This document shows, piece after piece, positions 29,006 through 37,912 of a DNA stretch of 64,000 nt. The notes beneath the pieces are model-generated. The model was not told the origin of the DNA and searched no databases. It was given only the letters and a program-made list of their open reading frames with translations. Position numbers and translations under genes: made by a program. Every line of letters starts with the position of its first letter. Position 1 is the stretch's first letter. This DNA comes from an uncultured Pelagibacteraceae bacterium (GTDB lineage Bacteria; Pseudomonadota; Alphaproteobacteria; Pelagibacterales; Pelagibacteraceae), in NCBI GenBank assembly GCA_902614975.1, contig CACMND010000003.1:62001-126000 (forward strand), given 5' to 3'.

Positions 29006-29815
29006 TTGAATTATCTTTTAAAATTAAAAATGAGCATAACCTTAAAAAATAAAAAAATAATCATATCCGCAGGAGGTTCGGGTATTGGATGGAGTTCGGC
29101 AAAAATATTTTTAGATAAAGGTGCAACAGTATATCTTTGTGATATCAATTCAACTTTTCTGAATAAATGCAAGACGCATAAGCTCAATAATAAAAAATTA
29201 TTTGTATTTCAGTGTGATGCTTCGGATGAGAACCAAGTAAAAAATTTTTTTAGCAAAATAATAAAAAAAACAAAAAAAATTGATGCTCTAATAAATAACG
29301 TTGGAATTGCTGGGCCGACAGGGACACTTGAAAAATTAAAAAGCAAGGATTGGGAAAATACATTAAAGGTAAACGTAATTAGCCATTTTTATTTTTCAAA
29401 ATATTCAATTCCAATGCTAAAAAAAAATAAAGGTGGAGCTATAATAAATTTATCATCAACTGCAGGTATATTTGGATTTCCATTAAGATCCCCTTACTGT
29501 GCAAGTAAGTGGGCTGTTGTTGGTATAACCAAAACACTGGCAATGGAACTAGGAAAATTTAAAATTAGAGTAAACGCTATTTGTCCTGGAACAATAAAGG
29601 GAGATAGAATGGGTAGAGTAATAAGGGATAAATCGAAATTTTTAAATGTTTCAAAAAAATTAATAGAAAAAGAATTTGTTTCAATGACTTCGATGAATAC
29701 ATGGGTCTATGAAGAGGATATTGGAAGAATTTGTAGCTTTTTAATTTCGAATGATGCACCAAGGATATCAGGACAAGTAATTGCTGTAGACGGCAATACT
29801 TTAAGAATGCATTAG
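29006..29815 (+). CDS. Short-chain dehydrogenase/reductase
   Basis: GGSGIGWSSA cofactor motif, YCASKWAVVG, C-terminal ISGQVIAVDGN; ATG at 29030 is an alternative start. Confidence 0.92.
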   Translation: MNYLLKLKMSITLKNKKIIISAGGSGIGWSSAKIFLDKGATVYLCDINSTFLNKCKTHKLNNKKLFVFQCDASDENQVKNFFSKIIKKTKKIDALINNVGIAGPTGTLEKLKSKDWENTLKVNVISHFYFSKYSIPMLKKNKGGAIINLSSTAGIFGFPLRSPYCASKWAVVGITKTLAMELGKFKIRVNAICPGTIKGDRMGRVIRDKSKFLNVSKKLIEKEFVSMTSMNTWVYEEDIGRICSFLISNDAPRISGQVIAVDGNTLRMH

Positions 29816-29818
29816 TAT

Positions 29819-30232
29819 TTAAACTTTAATATTTTTTTCGCTTATTTCCATAAATGGAAAATGAGACTCTTTATAGTGTATGTTCTCTGCTTTATTTAAA
29901 AAACTAATATCGTCTAGTAAACCTGCATATAAATAGTATTTTTTATACTTTTCTACATAAGTTAAAATAGGAGCAGCACATTTCCCACAAAAATGTTTTT
30001 TAATTTTATTACCACTGCCACCTTCATGTTCATAAATTTTTAATTTAGACTTATCTATATCTATTGCTCCATCTCTAAGTAGTATAATTGTCATTATTCC
30101 TCCTATTTTTTTTCTGCAATCAATACAATGACAATTGAAAACTAAAGGGACTTCATCAAGCTTAACCTTAAAAGTTATATTTCCACAGATACATCCACCA
30201 GTTTTATTTATAAAAATTTTTTCTTTCATCAA
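29819..30232 (-). CDS. GFA (glutathione-dependent formaldehyde-activating/CENP-V) family protein
   Basis: GGCICGNITFKV, CHCIDCRKKIGG, HFCGKCAAP Cys pattern. Confidence 0.88.
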   Translation of the reverse strand: MMKEKIFINKTGGCICGNITFKVKLDEVPLVFNCHCIDCRKKIGGIMTIILLRDGAIDIDKSKLKIYEHEGGSGNKIKKHFCGKCAAPILTYVEKYKKYYLYAGLLDDISFLNKAENIHYKESHFPFMEISEKNIKV

Positions 30233-31170
30233 TTTCTAATTTTATTCTCATATTTTTTTCTAATTTTTAATACATCAACTAAATATTGGTCCCTAATATT
30301 TGAAAGCATATTAATTGATTTACCTTTAGCTTGTTTTTTTGTGCCTGATATAAGTTTATAAGATAATTTATTTGTTAACTTTGGAGCTTTTAATTTTGTC
30401 CAAGGCAATTTTAAGGCTGGACCAAATTGCTTTAACATATGTTTCATTCCTGCATTACCTCCAGCAAGATGAAAGGTTAAAAAGGTGCCCATTATTGAGT
30501 ATCTAAGACCTGGTCCATCTTCTATTGCACGATCTAATTCCTGTGTTGTTGCATAATTTTCATTAATAATATGTAGACCCTCTCTCCACAATGCCTCTTG
30601 AAGTCTATCCGATAAATAACCTGGTAATTCTTTTTTGAGCATGATTGGCCTCATTGAGATTGATTTGTAATATTTGTTTGCATCTGAAAGAAAATTTCTT
30701 GTAGTTTTTTTTCCAGGAACTATTTCAACTGCTGGCAATAAATACGCTGGATTAAATGGATGTCCAATTATGCCTCTTTGAGGATTTTTACACTTAGAAA
30801 AAATTTTAGAGGGCAAAAGTCCTGACGAACTTGAAGAAATAATTACATTTGATTTTACATATTTAGAGATTTTTTGGATTAAATCAGTTTTAACTTTATA
30901 ATTCTCTAATACACTTTCTTGAACAAAATCCACATTTGAAAGAGCCTTTTCCAAAGAATTAAAGAATTTTAAATTTTTAATTAAAATTTTTTTTCCAAAA
31001 AGTTTTTTTATACTTTTTGAAGTTCTTTTTATTTCTTTTAAAACATAGTTTTTGAGATTTTTGTTTTGATCATATGCATGAACAATTTTGTTGTGAGCTA
31101 AATTTCTTATTATCCAGCCAGTCCCTATGACACCAGTTCCAACTATTCCTACAGTTTTAATTTTTGACAT
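30229..31170 (-). CDS. L-carnitine 3-dehydrogenase-like (3-hydroxyacyl-CoA dehydrogenase family)
   Basis: VGIVGTGVIGTGWIIRNLAHN, GHPFNPAYLLPAVEIVPG, DRLQEALWREGLHI; next to BKACE. Confidence 0.83.
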   Translation of the reverse strand: MSKIKTVGIVGTGVIGTGWIIRNLAHNKIVHAYDQNKNLKNYVLKEIKRTSKSIKKLFGKKILIKNLKFFNSLEKALSNVDFVQESVLENYKVKTDLIQKISKYVKSNVIISSSSSGLLPSKIFSKCKNPQRGIIGHPFNPAYLLPAVEIVPGKKTTRNFLSDANKYYKSISMRPIMLKKELPGYLSDRLQEALWREGLHIINENYATTQELDRAIEDGPGLRYSIMGTFLTFHLAGGNAGMKHMLKQFGPALKLPWTKLKAPKLTNKLSYKLISGTKKQAKGKSINMLSNIRDQYLVDVLKIRKKYENKIRN

Positions 31171-32057
31171 TACTTGTGTTTTACAAGCTTTAATTTTTCT
31201 CTTGTTTCTGAAGGTGACATAATCTCTACACCAAGATCTGTGACGATCCTTATAGCTTTCTCAACTAATTGAGGATTTGTTGCCAATTTTCCTTTGGATA
31301 AATATAAATTATCCTCTAAACCAACTCTTGGGTTACCTCCCATTACTACAGTTTGAGCAACATATGGCATTTCGTTTTTAGATATTGCAAAACCTGACCA
31401 TATACCTTCTTTAGGCATTATATCTTTCATCGCCTGCATAGCTAATGGTGTTGCCGGTGCACCCCATGGAATTCCTAAACACATTTGAAAAAGAGGTGGA
31501 TCACTTAATAATCCCTCTTTATATAATTGAGCACCAAACCACATGTTTCCTAAATCAAAAGCTTCTATTTCAGGTTTAACTTTTATTTCTTGAAGTTTTT
31601 TTGCAGCTTTTCTTAAATCGTTAGGTGTGTTGACTGTGATAACTGAACTATCTCCAAAATTTAAGGTTCCACAATCAAGTGTGCATATTTCTGGAAGAAA
31701 TTGTTCTGCATTAGCAATTCTTTCCATTACATTTGCCATGTCTGTCATTGGACCAAAGTCTAAAGGGTTCTTGCCTTGGCCGATATCTAAATCACCACCC
31801 ATGCCTGTCGTGAGATTAAGAATTACATCAGTTTCAGATGATCTCACTCTGTCAACCACTTCTTTATAAAGCTCGAGTCTTCTACTTGGAGTTCCATCTT
31901 CCTCTCTGACATGGATATGGGCAATTGCAGCACCAGCTTTAGCAGACTCTATTGCTGCTTTTGCAATTTGCTCTGGAGTTTTAGGTAAATCAGGATGTTT
32001 ACTTGCTGTATCACCAGATCCTGTAACTGCACATGAGATGAAGACCTTATTGTTCAT
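31170..32057 (-). CDS. Beta-keto acid cleavage enzyme (BKACE/DUF849), probable 3-dehydrocarnitine cleavage enzyme
   Basis: ISCAVTGSGDTASKHPDLPKTPEQIA, AAIAHIHVREEDGTPSRR, EAFDLGNMWFG. Confidence 0.87.
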   Translation of the reverse strand: MNNKVFISCAVTGSGDTASKHPDLPKTPEQIAKAAIESAKAGAAIAHIHVREEDGTPSRRLELYKEVVDRVRSSETDVILNLTTGMGGDLDIGQGKNPLDFGPMTDMANVMERIANAEQFLPEICTLDCGTLNFGDSSVITVNTPNDLRKAAKKLQEIKVKPEIEAFDLGNMWFGAQLYKEGLLSDPPLFQMCLGIPWGAPATPLAMQAMKDIMPKEGIWSGFAISKNEMPYVAQTVVMGGNPRVGLEDNLYLSKGKLATNPQLVEKAIRIVTDLGVEIMSPSETREKLKLVKHK

Positions 32058-32116
32058 TTTTATTTCTAGTAAAATATAATATCATATCATTAACAATTAT
32101 AAGAAATAAAAATTTA

Positions 32117-32977
32117 ATGGACTTAAATAAACTAAGGGTTAGACGTAGTTTTATATTTACACCAGGTCTTCAACCAGAGATGTTTCCAAAAGCCTTGGCT
32201 TCAGGAGCTGATATGGTTTGTATAGAATTAGAAGATGGAATTGCCATGAAAGATAAAGACGAGGCAAGGAAAAATACTATTGAAGCATTAAAGTCACTAG
32301 AAGTAAAAAATGATGTTGAATTAGTTGTTAGATTAAATTGTCAAAGAACTAAAAATGGTCTTTTAGACTTAGAAGCTATTGCTTCAAATAAACTAAAGGT
32401 TAAAGCCATCATGTTGCCGAAAGTTAAAACACCTGATGAAATTACATTTATTGATGATATGCTTACTGATTGTGGTTTAGATACTGATCTTCATGTTATA
32501 ATGGAAACTAATCAAGCTCTTGAAAGTATTTATGATATTGCACATTCTAGCGATAGAATAGTTGCTTTATATTTTGGTGGAGAGGATATGGCAGCAGAAT
32601 TGAGAGTGGAAAACAAATTAGAGAATTTAGTTTATGCAAGATCAAGGTTAGTTCATGCTGGTGCAAGTAAAGGAGTTGATGTTATTGATGTTCCTTATTT
32701 AAATTTAGAAGATATGGAAGGAATGAAAAAAGAAGCACAGTTTGTTAAAAACTTAGGTTTCACTGGGAAAGGATCTATTCATCCAAAGCAAATAAGTATT
32801 TTAAATGAAATTTTTACTCCAACAGAGGAAGAAATAAGTAAAGCTAAAAGAATTATGGATCAATTTAAAAAAGCAAACACAGGTTTAGTTGTAATAGATG
32901 GTAAATTGATAGAAAGACCTGTTTTACGAGAGATGCAAAGAAAATTGTTAGTAGCAAATAAAATAAACAAAAGCTGA
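32117..32977 (+). CDS. HpcH/HpaI aldolase / citrate lyase beta subunit-like (CitE-like)
   Basis: RRSFIFTPGLQPEMFPKALASGADMVCIELEDG, FGGEDMAAEL, GKGSIHPKQI. Confidence 0.88.
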   Translation: MDLNKLRVRRSFIFTPGLQPEMFPKALASGADMVCIELEDGIAMKDKDEARKNTIEALKSLEVKNDVELVVRLNCQRTKNGLLDLEAIASNKLKVKAIMLPKVKTPDEITFIDDMLTDCGLDTDLHVIMETNQALESIYDIAHSSDRIVALYFGGEDMAAELRVENKLENLVYARSRLVHAGASKGVDVIDVPYLNLEDMEGMKKEAQFVKNLGFTGKGSIHPKQISILNEIFTPTEEEISKAKRIMDQFKKANTGLVVIDGKLIERPVLREMQRKLLVANKINKS

Positions 32978-32981
32978 TAAA

Positions 32982-33449
32982 ATGTCATTTCATTTGGCTT
33001 CGAGAAAAATAATAAAAGATTGGACAGATTATAATGAGCATATGAACATGGCTTATTATGTTTTAATTTTTGATGAGGCATGGGAAACAATGCTTAATAA
33101 ATTTGATATGGGCGGAGCTAAAGCACAAATAAATAAAAGAAGTACAATGGTGGTTGAAACAAGAACAACTTACGACAATGAAGTTAAAGAAAATGAAGAA
33201 GTTGATGTTTATTGCACTTTCTTTGATCATGATAAGAAAAGATTACATTTAAAATGTGAGATGATCGAAAAAAAAACAGGAAAACTTGCTGCAACTACAG
33301 AAAGTATATCTCTTTATATCGATCTTGAAAAAAGAAAAGTTACAGAATTTGAAGAAGATAAAATAAAAATTATGGATGATTTTATTAACGAAAATAAAAA
33401 TAGTTTTAAATCAGATAAATTAGTACTTGCAGATAAACTTAAAAAGTAA
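32982..33449 (+). CDS. Hotdog thioesterase, candidate betainyl-CoA thioesterase
   Basis: DWTDYNEHMNMAYYVLIFDEAW hotdog signature; adjacent to carnitine catabolic genes. Confidence 0.8.
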   Translation: MSFHLASRKIIKDWTDYNEHMNMAYYVLIFDEAWETMLNKFDMGGAKAQINKRSTMVVETRTTYDNEVKENEEVDVYCTFFDHDKKRLHLKCEMIEKKTGKLAATTESISLYIDLEKRKVTEFEEDKIKIMDDFINENKNSFKSDKLVLADKLKK

Positions 33450-35030
33450 ATGAATTTTGACTACATAATTGTTGGAGCTGGTACAGCAGGATGTGTTCTT
33501 GCAAATAGATTAAGTGAAAATGGGAAATTTAATGTTGCCTTGTTTGAGGCAGGTGGATCTAGTGATATTTGGAAGGTTAATATGCCTTTGGCAATTTTGT
33601 ATGCAATGCATGATCCAAAATATAATTATAAATATTATTCGGAACCAGAACCTAATTTAAATAATAGGAGATTATTTTGCCCAAGAGGAAAAATGATAGG
33701 TGGTTGTTCTGCGCATAATGGGATGGTTTATGTTCGAGGAAATAAAAACGACTATGAGAGATGGGCCTCATTTGGCTTGAAATCATGGTCTTATGAAAAT
33801 GTTTTACCATTTTTTAAAAAAATTGAGACGTGGTCCGAAGGAGAGAATGAATTCAGAGGTGGGAAAGGAATTTTACCAGTAAATCAATCCAAAAACAAAA
33901 ATCCGTTATTTAGTGCTTTTATTAATGCTTCAGTCGAAGCAGGGTATAAAAAAAATAAAGATATGAACGGAGAAGATCAAGAGGGATTTGGAATGTATGA
34001 TATTACAATTCATAAAGGTCAAAGGGCTAGCGCTTCTAAATATTATCTAGAGCCAGCAAAAAAAAGAAAAAATTTAAAAGTTTTTACTAATTCTTTTGCT
34101 GAAAGGATTATTTTTGAGGGAAAAAAAGCAGTTGGAATAGAAGTAAATATTAAAAATAAAGTCACAAAGGTTTACGCTAAGAAAGAAGTTGTTTTAAGCG
34201 GGGGTTCAATCAATTCACCACAACTATTGATGTTATCAGGTGTAGGACCTGAAAAAGATTTAAAAGATAAAGGAATTAATGTTGTACACTCGTTAGAGGG
34301 AGTAGGTCAAAATTTACAAGACCATTTAGAAACCTACATTCAGCAAGAATGTAAAACTAAAGATACGCTCTATTCTTATGTTAACAAAATAAATATGCTT
34401 AAAATTGGTATTCAATGGTTTCTTTCAAAAAGTGGTCCATGTTCTACTTCATTTTTAGAAGCAGGTGGTTTCTGCAAATCTTCAGAAGACAAAAGCTATC
34501 CGAATATTCAATTTCATTTTTTTCCAGCATTTGTAATCGATCATGGATTAGTTGATCCTGACAGACATGGTTATCAATTACATGCAAGTTTGAACCAACC
34601 TAAAAGTAGAGGACATATTAAATTAAATAGCTCAAATCCATACGATTACCCAAAAATTCAATTTAATTATTTAAAAGATGAATATGATTTAAAAGAAACA
34701 ATTAAGTGTGTTCGTGTAGCTAGAAAGATTTTAAGTCAAGATTCAATGAAACCTTACGCTGGAAAAGAAATAGGTCCAGGTGAAAGTGCAACTGAAGATG
34801 AACAAATAACCGAGTATATTAGGTCAAAAGCCGAAACAGCTTATCATCCATCCTGTACATTAAAAATGGGAGTGGACAAAATGGCAGTAGTTGACGAAAA
34901 ATTGAAAGTTCATGGTTTAGAAAATTTAAGAGTTGCAGATGCCTCGGTTATGCCAGAGATTACAAGTGGTAATTTAAATGCACCTACTTTAATGATAGGT
35001 GAAAGAGCAGCAGATTTTATCCTTAATTAG
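33450..35030 (+). CDS. GMC-family oxidoreductase (choline dehydrogenase-like)
   Basis: YIIVGAGTAGCVLANRLSE, SGGSINSPQLLMLSGVGP, C-terminal NLRVADASVMPEITSGNLNAPTLMIGERAAD. Confidence 0.92.
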   Translation: MNFDYIIVGAGTAGCVLANRLSENGKFNVALFEAGGSSDIWKVNMPLAILYAMHDPKYNYKYYSEPEPNLNNRRLFCPRGKMIGGCSAHNGMVYVRGNKNDYERWASFGLKSWSYENVLPFFKKIETWSEGENEFRGGKGILPVNQSKNKNPLFSAFINASVEAGYKKNKDMNGEDQEGFGMYDITIHKGQRASASKYYLEPAKKRKNLKVFTNSFAERIIFEGKKAVGIEVNIKNKVTKVYAKKEVVLSGGSINSPQLLMLSGVGPEKDLKDKGINVVHSLEGVGQNLQDHLETYIQQECKTKDTLYSYVNKINMLKIGIQWFLSKSGPCSTSFLEAGGFCKSSEDKSYPNIQFHFFPAFVIDHGLVDPDRHGYQLHASLNQPKSRGHIKLNSSNPYDYPKIQFNYLKDEYDLKETIKCVRVARKILSQDSMKPYAGKEIGPGESATEDEQITEYIRSKAETAYHPSCTLKMGVDKMAVVDEKLKVHGLENLRVADASVMPEITSGNLNAPTLMIGERAADFILN

Positions 35031-35499
35031 TCTCGAGATATTCTTTATATCTATCTAAACTTTCTTTAGGCCAAGCAATTTTTGGATCATACATTTCATC
35101 ATAGCAAATATTTTTGTCTGCAATATCTATCCATGGATCCTTATCTTTTACAAATATATGTGCTTGAGGTGGAAAGTCTTTCGGTTTCAAAAGAGTCTTT
35201 GTTCTAACTGTTAATCTTCTAATTGCAAATTCATAATCGGCATAAATATAAACCCCACATTTTTTACAAAAGTAATGAGTACATTTTTTCCCACTACCTG
35301 CAATCAATTCAGCTTTTAAAAGTTTACCACTAATTTTAAAAGAATCTTCAAAAATGCTAGTATTAATTACATAAGATGATCCAGTTAATTTTTTACAATC
35401 TAAACAATGGCAGACCTGAGTAAAAAGAGGTTTACTATTTATTGAATACTTTACACTCCCACAAATACATCCGCCATAAATTGGTTCAAAATCACTCAT
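35023..35499 (-). CDS. GFA family protein (second copy)
   Basis: GGCICGSVKYSI, CHCLDCKKLTGSSY, HYFCKKCGVYIY. Confidence 0.87.
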   Translation of the reverse strand: MSDFEPIYGGCICGSVKYSINSKPLFTQVCHCLDCKKLTGSSYVINTSIFEDSFKISGKLLKAELIAGSGKKCTHYFCKKCGVYIYADYEFAIRRLTVRTKTLLKPKDFPPQAHIFVKDKDPWIDIADKNICYDEMYDPKIAWPKESLDRYKEYLETN

Positions 35500-35557
35500 T
35501 TCTTTAAGAGTATCTTATTAATTATGAAGGTTAAAGTTTTTTTGATATAGGTGCGAT

Positions 35558-36505
35558 ATGCAAACAAACAATAATACAAAGGGTATTTTTTTTATTATGA
35601 CTGGAATGGCCTTTTTTTCCATTCAAGACTCATTAATAAAGTTCATTTTTGAAGATATTGCATTATTTGAGTTATATTTGGGAAGAACTTTAATACAAGC
35701 GACTATTCTTATATCTTTTTTTTTAATAACAAAAAAAAAAATTACTCTTAAAACACATTATCCTTTTTTAACTTTAGTTAGAGTTGTTTGTTTCTTTTTT
35801 GGATTTGCTTTTTTTTATATTTCTTTAACCTTTATGTCTTTAGCGATGGTTAGTGCTTTGTTTTTCTCATGTCCTTTCTTTATGTCTATGTTTGCTAAAT
35901 TTTTCTTAAAAGAACAAATTGGAATTAGAAGATGGAGTGCAATTGTTGTAGGTTTTATAGGAGTATTAATTGTTCTTAATCCAACACTTGAGGAATTTAA
36001 TTTTTTCAAATTAGCACCTGTTGGATGTGCACTTTGTTATGCTTGCTCGATGACAATTACAAAATATACTTCCGATAAAGATAATATTTATACTCAAATG
36101 ACTTTGCTTTATATTTTTGCGGTTATTGTAAGTTTAATTATTTATCTAGTTAGTGGAGATGGAAAATTTAATAATTTTTCTGATCCTACTTTACAGTTTA
36201 TCGTGAGAGAATGGTTTACTAACCCTTCGGCTTCATGGCCTTATGTTTTTGTAATGGGAGTGGTTGCTTCTATATCTTTCTTTTGTGTCTTTTCAGCTTA
36301 TAGTATTGCTTCACCGTCAATTGTATCTTTGTTTGAATACTCTTATATAATTTTTGCGATGATTGCAGGATACATATTATTTAAAACAATACCTGAGCCA
36401 AGAACGTTTCTTGGAGCAGCTATTATTATTTCTGCTGGAGTATATATTTACTTTAGGGAAAAAGTGAGAGGTCAAATGATTGCGACAGACACTCCAAACA
36501 GATAA
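35558..36505 (+). CDS. EamA/DMT family transporter
   Basis: Multi-TM; GIRRWSAIVVGFIGVLIVLNP. Confidence 0.88.
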   Translation: MQTNNNTKGIFFIMTGMAFFSIQDSLIKFIFEDIALFELYLGRTLIQATILISFFLITKKKITLKTHYPFLTLVRVVCFFFGFAFFYISLTFMSLAMVSALFFSCPFFMSMFAKFFLKEQIGIRRWSAIVVGFIGVLIVLNPTLEEFNFFKLAPVGCALCYACSMTITKYTSDKDNIYTQMTLLYIFAVIVSLIIYLVSGDGKFNNFSDPTLQFIVREWFTNPSASWPYVFVMGVVASISFFCVFSAYSIASPSIVSLFEYSYIIFAMIAGYILFKTIPEPRTFLGAAIIISAGVYIYFREKVRGQMIATDTPNR

Positions 36506-36617
36506 TTGTTAAAATTATAAGTATTTGTTCGAAAATTGAGATAATTTTCTCATTGAAATAATAATTTAATAGGATTTAATTTTGATTGTATAAATTGTTA
36601 ACAATTAAAGGGAAAAT

Positions 36618-37808
36618 ATGAAAAAATTACTAATAGGTATATTCGTGTTTATCTTAAGCTTTACTTCAAAAGCTTTTTCAGATGGGCATGGAATTAAAAT
36701 GGGTATTATTTTAGGATTTACTGGTCCAATTGAAACCCTAACACCTGCAATGGCTGCTTCTGCTGAACTTGCTTTTAAAGAAGCTTCAGATTCTGGCTCA
36801 TTACTTGGTGGAAAAAAAATATCTGTAGAAAGAGCTGACTCAACTTGTGTTGATTCTGCTGCTGCTACAACTGCTGCTGAAGGTTTAGTTTCAGGTGGTG
36901 TTGTTGCTATTATGGGTGCTGATTGTTCTGGTGTTACAGGTGCAATAGCAACTAATGTTGCCGTACCAAATGGTGTTGTTATGATTTCACCATCAGCTAC
37001 ATCTCCAGGATTAACTGATCTTAATGATAATGGTTATTTCTTTAGAACTGCTCCATCGGATGCTAGAGGAGGACAAGTCTTAGCGGATATTACAAAGGAC
37101 AGAAAAGTTAAATCATTAGCTGTAACTCATACTAACAATGACTACGGAAAAGGTTTAGCTGATGTTTATGTAGCTGCAGTTAAAGCTCATGGTATTAAAG
37201 TAACAGCTGTTACAGCACACGAAGAAGGTAAAGGTGACTATGGTGCAGAAGTAGCTACACTTGCAGCAGCGGGTGGAGATGCTCTTGCTGTTTTAGGTTA
37301 CTTAGATCAAGCTGGTGGTAGTATAATTCAAGGATCGTTAGACTCTGGATCATTTGATACCTTTGTTCTTTCAGATGGAATGATTGGTGACTCTCTTACT
37401 GACAGATTTGGAAAAGATTTAAATAAATCATTTGGGTCTTTACCTGGATCAATGGGTAAAGGTGCTGGTATATTTAAAGAAGTTGCTAGTGCTGGTGGTA
37501 TTGATTCATCAGGTCCTTACACAGGTGAAAGTTATGACGCGGCAGCCTTGATCACGCTTGCAATGCAAGCTGGTGGAAAAGCTGACAGAATGACTGTTCA
37601 AAAAAATGTAATGTCAGTAGCCAATGCTCCTGGAACAAAAATTTATCCAGGTGAATTAAAGAAAGCACTTGATTTATTAGCTAAAGGTAAAGCGGTAAAC
37701 TATGAAGGTGCTACAGCTGTTGAATTTACAGATGTTGGTGAAGCTTTTGGATCTTTTATTGAAAAAGAAATAAAAGGTGGAAAGTTTAAAGACAAAAAGC
37801 AAAGATAA
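36618..37808 (+). CDS. Branched-chain amino acid-type ABC substrate-binding protein (LivK-like)
   Basis: Signal peptide; GIILGFTGPIETLTPAMAASAELAFKEA; periplasmic-binding fold. Confidence 0.88.
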   Translation: MKKLLIGIFVFILSFTSKAFSDGHGIKMGIILGFTGPIETLTPAMAASAELAFKEASDSGSLLGGKKISVERADSTCVDSAAATTAAEGLVSGGVVAIMGADCSGVTGAIATNVAVPNGVVMISPSATSPGLTDLNDNGYFFRTAPSDARGGQVLADITKDRKVKSLAVTHTNNDYGKGLADVYVAAVKAHGIKVTAVTAHEEGKGDYGAEVATLAAAGGDALAVLGYLDQAGGSIIQGSLDSGSFDTFVLSDGMIGDSLTDRFGKDLNKSFGSLPGSMGKGAGIFKEVASAGGIDSSGPYTGESYDAAALITLAMQAGGKADRMTVQKNVMSVANAPGTKIYPGELKKALDLLAKGKAVNYEGATAVEFTDVGEAFGSFIEKEIKGGKFKDKKQR

Positions 37809-37817
37809 TTAGAAATT

Positions 37818-37845
37818 AAAACCCCAGTTTCTTAACTGGGGTTTT
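37818..37845. terminator. Bidirectional terminator between convergent SBP and liv operon
   Basis: AAAACCCCAGTT-TCTT-AACTGGGGTTTT, 12-bp perfect stem. Confidence 0.9.
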
Positions 37846-37912
37846 AAAATAAATATTTGTCAGATAAATAAAATATTAATCCTAAAACAATACCTAATAA
37901 AATATAATACAT
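37844..37912 (-). CDS. Candidate 22-aa single-TM microprotein (MYYILLGIVLGLIFYLSDKYLF)
   Basis: Starts at a TAATG overlap with the livM stop codon; wholly hydrophobic core; stop just at the terminator; below ORF-track size cutoff. Confidence 0.4.
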   Translation of the reverse strand: MYYILLGIVLGLIFYLSDKYLF

